A DNA stretch of 64,000 bases from Haberlea rhodopensis (GCA_907163345.1 CAJQUN010000470.1:62001-126000); one strand, 5' to 3'; counted from the stretch's first letter, positions 1-12,040 are shown. Numbers and translations are program-made. The notes: generated by a model not told the origin, from the sequence alone.

Positions 1-2121
1 GTCAACCACGACACCAAACAAATCCGAGTCCTGGCCACCCCTTGTCTATCCTGGGATTTTACAATCCTAAAACAGGGAGGCTATCGAATTAACCAGCAAG
101 AACTACCATGGTTTCAAAACACAACAATCCCTCCTCCGGGGAAGTCAAACAACCCTCACGATCATTCATCAGAATGCATCGTGCCAGCGAGATTACCGAT
201 CTCGAGGTCCCACAATCTCACACCGGAGATTCACCAAACCAAGCATACAACTCGACGTTCAACAATGAACAAAATAACATTGGCATTCGTATACACTCAC
301 GGCATACATGCCCAAACACCAATCACAACATGCATACACAATGCAATAGACTCGGGTATCTCCAATCACACCCAAATCCCAAAACCAACTGTCAAACCCC
401 GATTATTCTCGCCCCACGGAGAATGATGGTTGACAAACCAAAACCAAAGGGTGTGATTTCAACATCACCACCACACGAACCAAAATAACGAATCTCCCCA
501 AAAGATTCAACCGGTAGGAATCACAATACCGTCTTCCTCTCAAGGAAGAAGTCATGAATCCATGATCCTCCAATCCTCGAATTACCGTTCGGAAAACCTG
601 GTATATTAATACCAAAACATATCCCGGAACCCAGAAATATACAATTGGTTAGAGTAGTGCATCAATACTACCATTACCCAATCCAAAAATCCGTATACGC
701 CATGTATACACCTTCCAACGATGCTCTGTACTAATACCATAGTACTCCAAAATCGAGCATCTCCCCGAAGACGTCTCCTCAAACGTCTCACCGAGGTAAG
801 AAATCCATTACTCGGTCCAACATCAGTAATGCTTACCATGGCTGACTTACAATCAAACCACGACTGATGCAAGCTGTCTCCAAGACAGTACAATCCAAAT
901 CTCTCCAAGAGATAAAAAAATCAATATAGTAGTGTCACCCCACTAACTATATCTCACAAACCATTGTGACTCCCATTGCATGCCATATGCAAGGATGCTC
1001 AACTAGAGCTAACCACGACTTGTTGACACTCACGTTGGTAATACCAACAAACTTGAGCTGTCCCAGCACAAGTCCCTCAAAACAATGACGTATAACGTCC
1101 CCGTGAGGTATTCCCTACCTCAAACACCATGCCACATAGAGACTACAAGAGTCTACCATAACCCTCATCGTATCACCATACGATTCACCAAACTCGAATC
1201 CAACGAGCATTATAATAGCTACCACAAGCACACTAAAGCACTGCAACAATACCTGGCTAGTGATTCGCTGGTCCCATAGGCTTATACCAACCTATTAACG
1301 CGACACACATTCCATCCCGGTATACCATACCGCCCAAACCATTAGAGTTGTGGGTCATTGCCCAACATATCTCTAAAACGCCAAAGCACACTGGACAACC
1401 CGGCGTCCACGCTCAATTATCATGCAATCCTAATCCATTAGGACTTCTTCCACGCCCTTAGGGTGGGTGTAACCATGTTTACTCCTCATCACAATAACAA
1501 GCGAGTAGTTTCCTCAATGACTACTCTTACCACCATTCACTTGGCCTTAGCCATCCCAGCGAGCATACCCAAGGGTATCATTGCTCGTCAATAATATACC
1601 TCCATAATACGATGCGTACTCTCACCGGTACAATGCATCAATGATCCATCGAGCAAACCTGCTCGGCAAAAGGTCTCGTCAACTAAATACCCAGACCCTA
1701 CCATGTGCCCACCATCGGCACTCAAACCATACAACCATATACATAAACATGAATGCATAAATCACCAAAATGACGCCAAGCGTCCACATAGTTATCCCAA
1801 ATAACATCGTCGAACATATGACGGTACCTGTCGATACACGACATCCATAATCTCATCGTCAAACACATGACGGTAAATAATAATACACCATAATCACCAT
1901 ACTGATAACAAAAGTAATATGCCATACCTCATCGCTATCGAGATAGCGGAATACCTGTATCCATCGTCCACCAGCGGTACATAAGCAGCACCCATCGCTC
2001 GTAGGCGGCATAATCCAGTGCTACACACATAGCGGTATAATCCATCGCTATCGAATCAGCGGCATGATCCCTCGCCATGGAGTCAGCGGCATAAAATGTC
2101 GCTATAGGTATCCGGCGGTAT

Positions 2122-2418
2122 AAACCATCGCCAATAGAATACCCGGCGTAACCGTCGCCAATAAAATACCCGGCGTAACCATCGCCAACAAAATACCCGG
2201 CGTAACCATCGCCAATAAAATACCCGGCGTAACCATCGCCAATAAAATACCCGGCGTAACCATCGCCAATAAAATACCCGGCGGAACCATCGCCAATAAA
2301 ATACCCGGCGTAACCATCGCCAATAAAATACCCGGCGTAACCATCGCCAATAAAATACCCGGCGGAACCATCGCCAATAAAATACCCGGCGTAACCATCG
2401 CCAATAAAATACCCGGCT
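2122..2418. repeat. 27-bp minisatellite, 11 units
   Basis: Eleven tandem units of 27 bp (297 bp), near-identical, with core CCATCGCCAATAAAATACCC followed by GGCGTAA. Each unit carries GGCG and CGCC arms, so each can fold as a small stem-loop on the minus (sense) strand. It lies in the primer-proximal part of the B1 interior, where B2 and B3 carry different minisatellites with the same arm logic. Confidence 0.95.
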
Positions 2419-2469
2419 AATCGCGGACTCAAGAGGTACTCACACTCATGTAGTACTTTGTTCCCGATC

Positions 2470-2950
2470 ACATCGCTACGTCATGACAACGGCATCATCG
2501 CTTCGACGTGACAGCGGCATGTATCATCGCTTCGACACGACAGCGGCATCATCGTTTCGACATGACGGTGGTACCATCGCTTCGACGTGACAGCGGCATT
2601 TACCATCGCTTCGACACGACAGCGGCATTTACCATCATTCCGGCATGACAGCGGAAATACCCTTCGCTTCGACGTATTAGCGGCATAATATCCCTCGCAA
2701 TAATAATATGACAGCGGCATTTTTCCTTCGCTTCGACATATTTGCGGCAAATATTCTTCATCGCTATAATACGACAGCGGCAAGTATTCATATCGCTACG
2801 CCATGCATGCAACCGTAATGCATAACCCGTATTTCAATAATTGTTTCGGCACGACAGCGGCATCATCGCTTCGACGTGACAGCGGCATTTACCATCGCTT
2901 CGACACGACAGCGGCATCATCGCTTCGACGTGCATGCAACCGTAATGCAT
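2470..2950. repeat. Degenerate tandem repeat with CGCT...AGCG arms
   Basis: About a dozen degenerate units of roughly 25-31 bp built on CATCGCTTCGACGTGACAGC followed by GGCAT. Within each unit CGCT and AGCG can pair around a loop of about 10 nt. The units degrade towards 2640-2830, where TTCGCTTCGACGTATTAGCG-type variants keep the CGCT/AGCG arms. Confidence 0.8.
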
Positions 2951-2984
2951 AATCCGTATTCCCATAAACATCGCCATGAGTGTA

Positions 2985-3028
2985 TTTTAATGCACCTCGC
3001 TCCAACATGTAGCGGCAAAGCATTAAAA
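2985..3028. repeat. TTTTAATGC...GCATTAAAA stem module
   Basis: Perfect 9-bp inverted repeat: TTTTAATGC at 2985-2993 and GCATTAAAA at 3020-3028. It encloses an inner CGCT (2998-3001) / AGCG (3011-3014) stem. The same outer stem recurs at 7411-7618, 10242-10315, 27950-28026 and 28134-28377, and in degraded form near 46434-46537. Confidence 0.9.
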
Positions 3029-3228
3029 TCATCACTCCGATGTATACCTATGCAACCGTAATGCATAGTCCATGTCTCATAAGACCCTGCAACCACCATG
3101 GTTAGCAACACATATGCCAATGATGAACACATATCATAAACGCACATAAGCAATCATGCATAAGTATGTGCTTCTCATTCCCAATAACATGTTCCTAGGC
3201 CCTCAACAGCCCCAAAGAGCTAACCACT

Positions 3229-3240
3229 GCTCTGATACCA
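3229..3240 (-). other. Primer binding site of B1
   Basis: The minus strand reads TGGTATCAGAGC, complementary to the 3' end of plant initiator methionine tRNA, four bases after the LTR end. It fixes the orientation of B1 and marks the left edge of its 5' LTR. Confidence 0.9.
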
Positions 3241-4848
3241 CTAATGTAAGGACCCCCGTGCCCTTAACCCGTAATTAGTGCATTAAGCCATACCATGAGT
3301 GCATATAATCATACCATCAGGGGAAAAACCCTATGCAAGTGCAACACCGTATGCTACCCAGAAAATTTCTTGCATTCAATTCCCAATATTCAAATTCCCC
3401 CTACCATTATTTTTCACATAACATGCACCCACATAATACACTAATATGCTCTTAGTTCATTTAGCAATTTCCATAATTAATTGCATGCAACCATAATGAA
3501 CAGAAAGAGGCCATAGCCCATTTATACATCCCATATACACGTAAGGTGTACTCAATGAATAAACGTGTATTTGATGCATAAAACACTATACCGGATACCG
3601 CTACTGGTACTTCTATCCTGGAAGCACCTTCCAAGCACAACTCGATCTCAACACTGGATCTGAGCGTCCATCCAACCAGCTCTGGTACCTCGATCCTGGA
3701 AGTACCTCTAACCAAAAGCCCGAGCTCGACTCCAAAGCCGCTACACCTGTGTTACCTGCCCCAACAGAGACAGCCCCCACACGGGGTGAGCATACCAATA
3801 CCACCAATCACAAAATAATAATATTGCAATTCATAATTTACAGAATGTAAATGCCATAATTTAAATGATACTCCCTGGATGGCAATACCCTCATCCGGGA
3901 TCCCATGCATTGTCCCTGTTCTCAAAATAACCAAACTCATCAAATTCCCAAAGCCAGTTAATCACCATATAGATTAACTAATACAGTTCTATCATGTCAG
4001 CTCCATAATCAATATGTAAAATCATTATACATAGGCCATAGATTTCACATATATTTAACCAAGGATTCCATGTTCCCGTAACATTGCTCGCTCCACAATA
4101 GCGGCATTCTTAACCCAGCGCACGCTCAACAATAGCGGCGTCATAACCGGTAGTGCTCAACGGCGACAACACCCAATCGTTGCTCGCTCTAAAGCGGCAC
4201 CCTATGATTTCCAATGTATGTCTATTTATCACAGTTACCATATACCATGCATATCATTATCCATTTGAAGTAAATATAATGCACCATGCATTTCAATACT
4301 TACCACATGCCAGATATTGTAATGTCCATATAATACCATTACCATACACCATGTATTCCAATGCCCATTTAATACCATTATCACAAACCATGCATATTAC
4401 AGTTGCAATACTATAATAGGTTATGCTCGTACGTCCCACGTACCTTAAGTCTCCGTAGTCCAAGCCAAACCTTCCTTGAGTCCCATGCCTAGAGAAATAT
4501 GTGCTAAAACACATAAACGACTCAAAATCAAGAATAAGCATGCGATCACGTGCCCACGCACGTTCAAGACTCCCAATCATATCGTCAATCCATGACGATT
4601 ACCAAAATAAAAGCCCCCCGGCTAAGCATGCATACTACCCAAAATATTCCATTTTATATGATTAACAGATAGCCAAAAACCCAACCAAAAATTCCGTTTA
4701 ATAAGCTTGGTTCCAATCAAACCATTTTAAAAGCCTAACATTCTCATTGGAATGTGAACAACACTCCGGAAGTCGGCCCTTTAGACCTCGGTTCCAAAAT
4801 CCCAACATTTTCCAACATATTCGAAAATCCATGCAGGTGAACAGTGCC

Positions 4849-5058
4849 GCGATCGATCGCCCATCAGGCGCGATCGATCGCGCAAGCCTACTGCCCGAAA
4901 AAAATCAATCCGCGATCGATCGCCACATCTCGCGATCGATCGCTGAGACCCTCGCGATCGATCGCCCCCTTTTCGCGATCGATCGCCGATACTGTACATC
5001 TTCTACAAATTCCAGTAGCATGTCGCGATCGATCGGCGCCTCGCCAAGATCGATCGCG
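4849..5058. repeat. Array of eight GATCGATC palindromes (B1 LTR)
   Basis: Eight copies of the palindrome family (C/G)CGATCGATCG(C/G), one of them shortened on one side, within 210 bp and separated by unrelated spacers of about 8-50 bp. The array lies 730-940 bp from the LTR start, downstream of the TATA-like box in the sense direction, so it is probably in the transcribed leader. Its translations in several frames give misleading AIDR/RSIA/GDRSR-type peptides. Confidence 0.95.
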
Positions 5059-5448
5059 GACTGCGATTTTTCGAAAAACTCGAGTTCTAATGGTGTTTTT
5101 CACACCCAACTCCAAACCAACACCCCATACCACCTCAATGCCTCAAATACAACAATTAAACTCCATGAAAACACTGAAATCAACATTTTGGATTTTAACC
5201 CAAAACCCCCAAATGCCATAACCAACCCAAAACTCAACCACACAACACAAAACCACAATCAAATTGAAGCCAAAAGAGAGGAGAAGAATATTACCTATCT
5301 TTCTTCAAGAAATCCGGCCCCCATAATCGAGTTCTAACGATTTTGCTTCAACCAAAGGGAAGGGGAAGGGTTTGGGGCGAAGGTGGCGTGAGAGGGGGAG
5401 GAGAGGAGAGAAATGGATTCCAAATGACGGAATCCCGAGTCCAACGGG

Positions 5449-5456
5449 TATATATA
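5449..5456 (-). promoter_or_regulatory. TATA-like box of B1 LTR
   Basis: TATATATA lies 333 bp into the LTR. It sits at the position equivalent to the TATAAATA boxes of the other B LTRs and is followed in the sense direction by the ACCCG context and the leader. Promoter function is inferred from position only. Confidence 0.55.
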
Positions 5457-5789
5457 GCAAAATACCCCAACACACCAAAACCTCCGCAAATACATCATGA
5501 TTCATTAAAAATCATCTGTTTTCAAAAACTCACCCTCCAACATCAAATCCCCAGACTGGCCCCAACACAAGGCACCCCGGACTCCAAGTCCCACTAAAAA
5601 CCCAAATCATAGGCTTTCCACCAAAATGAGAATACAATCTCAACCTTTGGATCCAACGATCACAAATGCCCAATCTAACAACCTCGGGAGACCCAAACCG
5701 CAATTAATTCCTAATTGCTACAATTAAAAAAAATCCATCCAGGATTAATACTACACCGGGATTAACACCATTAATTCCCGGACATCACA

Positions 5790-6644
5790 GTTGCACCTCG
5801 GCTCTCCCGGCCTATCCCCTTGTGAAGATCCTCTATTGGCCGTCCAATTGCCCTTCTTGCCATCCTGTTTCTGACCAAAGTGTTTCTTTCCACCATACCG
5901 TGAAGATGAAGAGGCACCACGGGGTTTAAATGGTTCTCCCCGAGGCCTCAAGCTGTCATTGGTCTGCCTCTGTTGCGGTACCGGTGGTGGCATAGCGTAA
6001 GCTCCCACTCCTAGCTCAGCAAGCTCCGCTCTTGTGAGAGCGTCATCAAAAGAAGTTGGGTTATTAGTAATAACCCGGTCATAGAGCTCCGGTCGCAACC
6101 CCTTCATAAAATTCCTCATCTTAGCGTGCCCACTGGTGGCAATGTGGGGAACGTACCTCAGCAATGAAGAGTACCGTGTGGCATAGTCTGCCACTGTCAT
6201 GTTCCCCTGCCTCAGACTTGTAAATTCATCCTCCTTCGTCTGTCTCGCCGCAGCGGAGAAATACCGGTTCAGAAACCTAGTCCTGAAGAGTGTCCAATCA
6301 ATCACAGCACCCAGTGCTCTCATCTCCATTACTGTGCTCCTCCACCACATCAGAGGTTTCTTGGCTAATTGAAACTCCGCCAGCCTCAGCCAAGCTGTCA
6401 CAGCACAAGGAGCCGATACAAAGATCTGCTCAAGTCTTTCCAACCACTCTTCAGCCTCTTCTCCGGACTCTGTCCCCTCAAACCGGGGCGGATGATAAGA
6501 TAGAAATTGTGTCAGACTAATCTCACCCGGTAGCAATAACTGAACCACTGGTTCCATGCCTACGGCCGGTGGAGGTAGAGGGTTCGCCTGTCCGATACTT
6601 GCATTCACACTAACAACATCTCCAACTTCCTCATTAGCAGCCAT
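5790..6644 (-). CDS. gag: Gag of Ty3-type element A, cut by B1 LTR
   Basis: Capsid (retrotransposon gag family) of a Ty3/gypsy element. The start is taken at ATG 6644 (MAANEE...), because the D2 gag starts at the equivalent place; an in-frame ATG lies at 6656. About 285 codons are open, then the B1 LTR begins mid-protein at 5789. Visible landmarks are a proline-rich N-terminus, LTQFLSYHPPRFEGTESGEE, the WLERLEQIF segment, the AEFQLAKKPLMWWRS helix, FRTRFLNRYF, KEDEFTSLRQG and MTVADYATRYSSLLRYVPH. A basic, glycine/serine-rich tail follows. The zinc knuckle and pol expected downstream lie beyond the insertion. It closely resembles the D2 gag (42946-43356 and 58391 onward), so A and D2 belong to related lineages, probably Tekay/Del-like chromoviruses; that clade call is uncertain. 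Confidence 0.85.
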
Positions 6645-6857
6645 GCTGTAATACAAATGTTAACAACAATTCCAAAGCAGTATATATGTTATGCCGTTAG
6701 ATAACAGGAATGAGAATAAGCACGTTAGTATAACAGGATATACATTAATATGCACCACATGCATAAACATGCTTCAAATGTAAGCACCTAGCCTATCATG
6801 CTAAGGCTACCCTTCACTCGTTCCCGGGTTCTCTAACCACTGCTCTGATACCACTAA
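6645..6857 (-). promoter_or_regulatory. Leader of A with primer binding site
   Basis: Untranslated leader between LTR and gag. It carries TGGTATCAGAGC on the minus strand at 6842-6853 (complementary to initiator Met tRNA), four bases from the LTR end. No other feature is recognised in it. Confidence 0.85.
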
Positions 6858-7410
6858 TGTAAGGACCCTAATCCTTAAGTGCGGAATCAAGGCATAATAG
6901 AGCTAATATAAATGATCAGAGTGAGAAATAACGTGTTGAGTTTATGAGCTTAAGCATCATGCCAAAAATAAGGACTACCAAAAATTGATTAATTACATTC
7001 CCCATCAAATGAATGTTATCAACTAGTTTTACACTACTCCTAGAGTAGACACTAGGCAAAATAATCATGTCCTTCATCTACCAAAGATGCTCTTCAAGCT
7101 CACTGTCTCAACCCGTCTAGCCCTCCTATCATGCCAAACGTGTACCTACAAGGACAACCCCCAAACATGAGCAATAATAATCATTCATATTCAACACAAT
7201 ATGAAGATAAAGCGTAAATGCATAATCATAATAAAACACTTCCTGTTTTCCCCATGCATTTCAAACGCTTCCCGTTTGGTTGTCCCTGTACCATAACTCA
7301 TGAGTATAATCAATAGATTATTTTTAATGGTCTAAACATGTCATGAACATATACCATTTCATCAATACCAAATACTGATCACCGATCCCTAGTCTGTCCA
7401 TCACAATGTA

Positions 7411-7618
7411 TTTTAATGCCCCTCGCTTATTTACATATAGGCGGCATAGGATAACCTCGCTTCAATGGACTGCGGGACTCCCACCCCTCGCCTCTCATTG
7501 AGCGGAAAATACCCTTTCCTCGCCCTATATGATAACCACGCTCAAATGTGACATGCGGCGCTCCCACCCCTCGCTTCACATTTAGCGGAACCAAACCAAA
7601 TAGCGGCAAGCATTAAAA
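7411..7618. repeat. TTTTAATGC...GCATTAAAA module within LTR A
   Basis: Outer 9-bp stem at 7411-7419 and 7610-7618, enclosing several segments with CTCGCT and AGCGG arms and the recurring CTCCCACCCCTCGC motif. The same motifs occur, in reverse, in the interior of B2 (28134-28377). The module is therefore shared between the LTR of one family and the interior of another. Confidence 0.85.
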
Positions 7619-7958
7619 TCATCAAGGGATGACCACGACTCATGGGATGTGCACCAATAATCTTATGCATCTATAAACATCATGCATAACATGTATTTGC
7701 ATCCACTATGCAATACCACATATATACTTGCATCCACAATGCATTAACAATAAGTATATAAGATACATGTACCGTTGGGGTGCCCGTACGTCCACTACGT
7801 ACCTTTCCAAAAGTGGAATATGGTAGGACTTCAATTCCTTGGCTGTGTTGCCACCTGGGTTGGTTCTACATATCCACAAATACCAATATTAGAATCCAAT
7901 AATAGTCCAATACCAAAAATCCCACAAAAATAACCAAAAACACCATTTTTGGTGTCTC

Positions 7959-8165
7959 GCGATCGATCGCCATAAGGCCCCGATCGATCGCGAGACCTCA
8001 CTGTCTCGGGCAACAAAAATAAACAATCCGCGATCGATCGCGAAGCTTGCGCCGATCGATCGCGGCCTCGCCGATCGATCGCGCCAAACTCGCGATCGAT
8101 CGCTGAAGCCCACTGCCTCAGCACTGCTGCTCGCGATCGATCGCGAGAAGGCGCCGATCGATCGC
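7959..8165. repeat. Array of eight GATCGATC palindromes (LTR A)
   Basis: Eight copies of CGATCGATCG-type palindromes in 207 bp, 755-962 bp from the LTR start. This position matches the arrays of B1, D1 and D2. Confidence 0.95.
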
Positions 8166-8920
8166 CGAGCTCTGGGCAAGCGAGAATCGGGCACTATTCA
8201 CCCTTCTCCTTCCCAAACTCAAACAACCCACATAACTCAACAACAACCACACCCAACTACTCAAAACCAACAATAAACATCTACATAAACTCAAACATAC
8301 AACATCCAACCAAGTTAATACCAAAACCACAACAACCCAACACAAACCCATTTTAAAACCCTTCAAAATCAACCCAAACTTAAACAAAACCTTACAAAAT
8401 TTACAATGAGGTATCCATACCTCTTGGGGACCTCAATCACCCAATAATCTCCACAAAAACAAGATTTTGCAAGAACTTCTTTTCACCCTTGAGCTCAAAC
8501 TCGAAAATGTGAAGGGGAAGGGTTTGGGTGTTGTTTTTGGTAAAGTGAAATGAATTGGATGGTAAAGGTGGGTTTGGGTATAAAGAGTGAGTTATTTAAT
8601 TAAAATGCATACCAACAATTCCATGGTGTATAAAACACCCCAACATGATATTTTTCAAAGCATTTACTCAAAATGCACCAAATATCAATTAAACACATGA
8701 TTTCTAATCAATTGCTACCAATGGCAAATAAATCATGCTTCCAATAATATTTACCCAACATGCACCACATGCACCCTGAAATGCTACCCCGGGTCACCCT
8801 AACCACATGACCATGCATTTCCATAAGGTAAATAAATCCAATGCATAATTAATTACCACATAATTAATCATATAAGCACAATTATTGCCCAAATGCAATT
8901 AATCATTTCAGGATGTCACA

Positions 8921-9676
8921 ATGCATGTATTCAAATCAAAGGTTTAACAAAACATAAGCTAACATGCATCATAACATCATCATAATCTTCATCCTCAACC
9001 AATCCTATACAGAAAACAGAGTATCTTCTTCCTTGCCCAGGTTTTCGAGCACATAGATTCATAACTAGAAATCTATCACATATAACATGTAACATGCTCA
9101 AACAAACATGCTAGTAGTTACACAAAACTACCATGTAAGTATTCATACCAAGGTTTCACCCAAACCTACACTTAGCATGCGTTAAAAACAACCCACCAAA
9201 CCCAAGCTCAAACACAAACCCAGAAAACAGGGTAACCACTTACCCCTCTCTTTTTGCTCCTCTTTTTTGTAAGGATTTGGACACCTTCTTACCAGCCTTT
9301 TTCCCTCTCCTAGCAGCTTGCCTGGACGTTTTTGATGGGGAAAGAAGAAGGAAAGCAAGTGATTGGAGGTGGAGTGGTGAGGGGAGAAGAACGCATGGGT
9401 TGTGCAAGTGGGGAGAATGGGTTGGCCTAGTTGGGGTGGTGAGGTGGCCGAGTAGGGGGGTGGTGAGGGTTGGGGTGGTCATGTGGTGTTTAATTGTGTC
9501 CCGGTATTTAGTACGATGTATTAAAATATCCTCACTCGATATTTAACAACTTTATTTAATTAATACATCCTCTAAAACACCCAACATGCCCCCTAAATCA
9601 TATACACCACAACCCTTAAACACATCATAATTCATCATCGTAGTACATAATCATATCACATTTCGGGGGTATTACA
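8921..9676 (-). mobile_element. LTR fragment C, 5' part
   Basis: The minus strand starts TGTAATACCC at 9676, a typical LTR beginning, and runs 756 bp until element A interrupts it at 8920. It includes a low-complexity proline/serine-coding tract (9240-9482), which I read as LTR leader rather than a gene. No internal sequence is in the window, so the family is unknown. It interrupts the LTR of B0, which makes it younger than B0 and older than A. Confidence 0.65.
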
Positions 9677-9761
9677 GTTTTTCCCCAACATATATGATTA
9701 CATGCACTAAATGCTTGGATTAATACACTAATAACAGATTAAGGGCACCGGGGTCCTTACA
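9677..9761 (+). mobile_element. B0: 3' end of LTR
   Basis: The last 85 bp of a B-family LTR (GTTTTTCCCC ... GGGGTCCTTACA), resembling the end of the B1 LTR. The rest has been displaced by C. It is followed by its primer site. Confidence 0.75.
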
Positions 9762-10357
9762 TTAATGGTATCAGAGCAGTGGTTTGCTCTTTGGGGCTGT
9801 TGAGGGCCTAGGATCATATTGATGGAAATGAGTAGCACATAATTATGCATGATGGTAGTTAGTGTTGTGTGACACAACTATTTTGTTTTTGTGCATTTTT
9901 TATATGTGATCATGAACAATTATATGTCATGACATCTATGGAATCATAATATAATCTGTTAATTATGATTGTAAGTTGTGGCACAGGGACAACCAAAGGG
10001 AGCATTTTGAAATGCATTGGGATACATGAAGTACTTTGTACTCATGGCTTATGCATTTACTCATTATAATCATATTTTTTGTAAATATGGATTATTATAT
10101 GCTCATGGTTTGGGATTGTTCCTGTAGGGACGCTATGGCATGAAAGACTAAGGCCAGGGTTGAAAGACACGAAACAGTAACATGCATTTTTATATACATC
10201 ATGGATTATGCATTGTGGTTGCATATATATTGGAGTGATGATTTTAATGCTTTGCCGCTAAATGTTGAAGCGAGGGTATTGCCGCATGTCACATTTGAAT
10301 CGAGGTGCATTAAAATACACTCATGGCGATGTATATTGGATTATGGATTATGCATTG
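9762..10357 (+). mobile_element. B0: start of internal region
   Basis: Begins with primer site TGGTATCAGAGC (9766-9777) and continues like the B2 interior (27467 onward), including the TTTTAATGC (10242-10250) / GCATTAAAA (10307-10315) module. It is cut at 10358 by the SIRE-like LTR. Non-coding. Confidence 0.8.
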
Positions 10358-11236
10358 TGTTAGGTTCGGTCCGGAGTGTTTAGAGGGGGGTGAATGAACA
10401 CTCCACTGAATATTTTAGTGCGGAACGGTCTGTTCTTAGATTAGTAAGAACGTCTTGAAGGCTTGAATAATAGAACGAGTGCAGATTGATAAAAGACAGA
10501 ATATGTTTCTGGAAGTTCGAAGGTGGTGTAATCCTTCTACGTCTCCCCTTCTTCCAATTAAGGAAGGATTCCACTAGAAGACTTTGATTTATACAATCCT
10601 GTTGTACAAACCCGATTCAGCTGGATTTACCTCACTACCAGACTGAAACTCCTAGTCTCTCGATCTGTTCAGACACACTCTGTCTGACAGTTACAATTGT
10701 TTTTCACTTCTATATTTCAATACAAAATACACAAGATAGACTTTAGTCTATGCACACAATGATCCTAAATGATCAAATATTACAATATACTTGTGCTTAT
10801 GAAGATTTTCAGCTCGAGAATGTCTGAGCTTGTAAGCTTGTGATGTTTTGCTTTCTTGTGCGTTTTTTGATTGATCAGACTCTCTCTTGAGCTCTTCTGT
10901 TGCATCCTTTTATAGTTGCATGTACCAACGACATTATTTCCCTTAATGTGCAACTCTTGACTCTGCTTAAACTCTGAGTAAGCTGCAGTCTTCTTCTTTA
11001 GGGTACTTGCCGTCTGGTTCATTCTTTCGGCAACTGTCATGTAGGCTCTTCTTTATCTTCTTACCTTTTATGGTAATCTTCAGTCCTTGGTCTTTTTCAT
11101 CATTAATTGCAACATTAAATGCTTCAATAAATAGCCGTTAATGATTCGGACTGAAGAGTCAATCTTATTCAGCCTTGACTGCTCTGATCTGATAGAAGTT
11201 GAGATCGATCTGAAGCTTCGATCTGGTCAGGCTGAT
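10358..11236 (-). mobile_element. SIRE-like copia 3' LTR, distal part
   Basis: The outer part of a copia LTR of about 1 kb on the minus strand. Its end is CCGAACCTAACA (plus strand TGTTAGGTTCGG at 10358), pairing with the start TGTTAGTTCCGG at 21487. The LTR is split at 11236 by D1, whose target repeat CTGAT (11232-11236) is duplicated at 21352-21356. No coding sequence. Confidence 0.85.
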
Positions 11237-12040
11237 TGTAATGCCTCGATTTGTTGTATATACGTAGGATATGATTATGGTGTAATTATATCAATTGGCG
11301 ATATGATAATGGGGGTTCGAGTGGAACCAAGAATGAAGTAAATACATATATGGAAATAAGTCTAATAAGGAAGGAAACATGGTGTCTCATGATTTGAATT
11401 ATGCCATATGAAGCACTTAGGCATTTGCCTTTGCCTTTCATTAGGTGCATTAAAAATGTACATGTGAGTTGCATTTGACATGAGTTTGAAGGGAATTACA
11501 TGTGCATGTGAATTTACTTGTAATGGGAATTGCATTTGAATTTGGAGTTCATTTCATGTACATGTTATTTAACATGTAATTATCCCTAAATGGCATGATA
11601 GCAAGTGAATTAAGGGACTAATGATCTATATCAAGTGGATAAGGGAGGTGTAATCACATAACACACCATTTTACACCTACAAATCTCTACCAAGCTCCTC
11701 TCCATCTCTTTCAACTTCCTTGTGGTTTGAGCTTGAGAGTCACTTGTAAAGTGAGCTAGGAAGGTGTGTGAAGTGGAATTGTACCATCTTGGTAAGAAAA
11801 TCATGGTTTTATACTTGTTTTTGTCATTGGTGTTGCTATATGAGAAATAGCATATGAAATGTTTATGTGGAGAATCATAACATGTGTATATGCTATGAAT
11901 TGGATTCTTTAATGATAGAAACATGTTATTATGTTCCTAGAGATTGCAAGAAACGGGTTGACATGGTTTAAAATGAATTAGAGGAGAAGAACCATGAAGA
12001 TAAGCTTGAAAACGCCATGCTCTCACTTTTCTGGGCATCG

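Larger units (their letters stand above)
1..3244 (-). mobile_element. B1: internal region of non-autonomous LTR element (partial)
   Basis: This is the internal region of a family B element reading leftward from its primer site (3229-3240) and running off the window. It matches the plus-strand interior of B2 (27467-31530) in order: primer site, TTTTAATGC module, minisatellites, then hairpin-rich DNA. No gag, protease, RT or integrase motif is visible on either strand. The long open frame at 1935-2471 is only the translation of a 27-bp repeat. Verified stem-loops include GAGTAGT/ACTACTC (1503-1526), ATCGTA/TACGAT (1167-1184) and TCCTAA/TTAGGA (1428-1443). It is best read as a large retrotransposon derivative that needs proteins in trans; that role is inferred from the absence of coding capacity. 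Confidence 0.8.
3245..5789 (-). mobile_element. 5' LTR of B1
   Basis: LTR of 2545 bp on the minus strand. It begins TGTGATGTCC at 5789 and ends ...GGTCCTTACA at 3245, next to the primer site. A TATATATA box is at 5449-5456, a CGATCGATCG array at 4849-5058, and a GTACGT/ACGTAC stem at 4429-4443. It is diverged from the B2 and B3 LTRs but shares their order of landmarks. Its 5' end is inserted in the gag of element A, flanked there by GTTGC (5790-5794, plus strand); the partner target-site copy lies outside the window. Confidence 0.9.
6858..8920 (-). mobile_element. 5' LTR of Ty3-type element A
   Basis: LTR of 2063 bp on the minus strand, beginning TGTGACATCC at 8920 and ending GGTCCTTACA at 6858. 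It holds a CGATCGATCG array (7959-8165), a GTACGT/ACGTAC stem (7786-7802) and a TTTTAATGC module (7411-7618). A TATACCC-type sequence near 8579-8585 sits where B1 has its TATA box, but it is weak. A is inserted into LTR fragment C at 8920/8921; its other end is outside the window. Confidence 0.88.

Noticed and set aside
1935..2471. 178-codon open frame with GYAGYFIGDG-type repeats
   Set aside because: It is the translation of the 27-bp minisatellite, whose length is a multiple of three. There is no start context or family signature, and the equivalent place in B2 and B3 has different repeats.
3229..3240. tRNA gene suggested by TGGTATCAGAGC and its copies
   Set aside because: Only the 12-base primer complement is present, at fixed distance from LTR ends; no tRNA body follows.
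4747..5337. 196-codon open frame with AIDR/RSIA peptides
   Set aside because: Shadow of the CGATCGATCG array; similar peptides appear in several frames and on both strands of every array-bearing LTR.
9240..9482. 80-codon Pro/Thr/Ser-rich minus-strand frame
   Set aside because: Low-complexity pyrimidine-rich leader inside LTR fragment C, with no homologous domain recognised.
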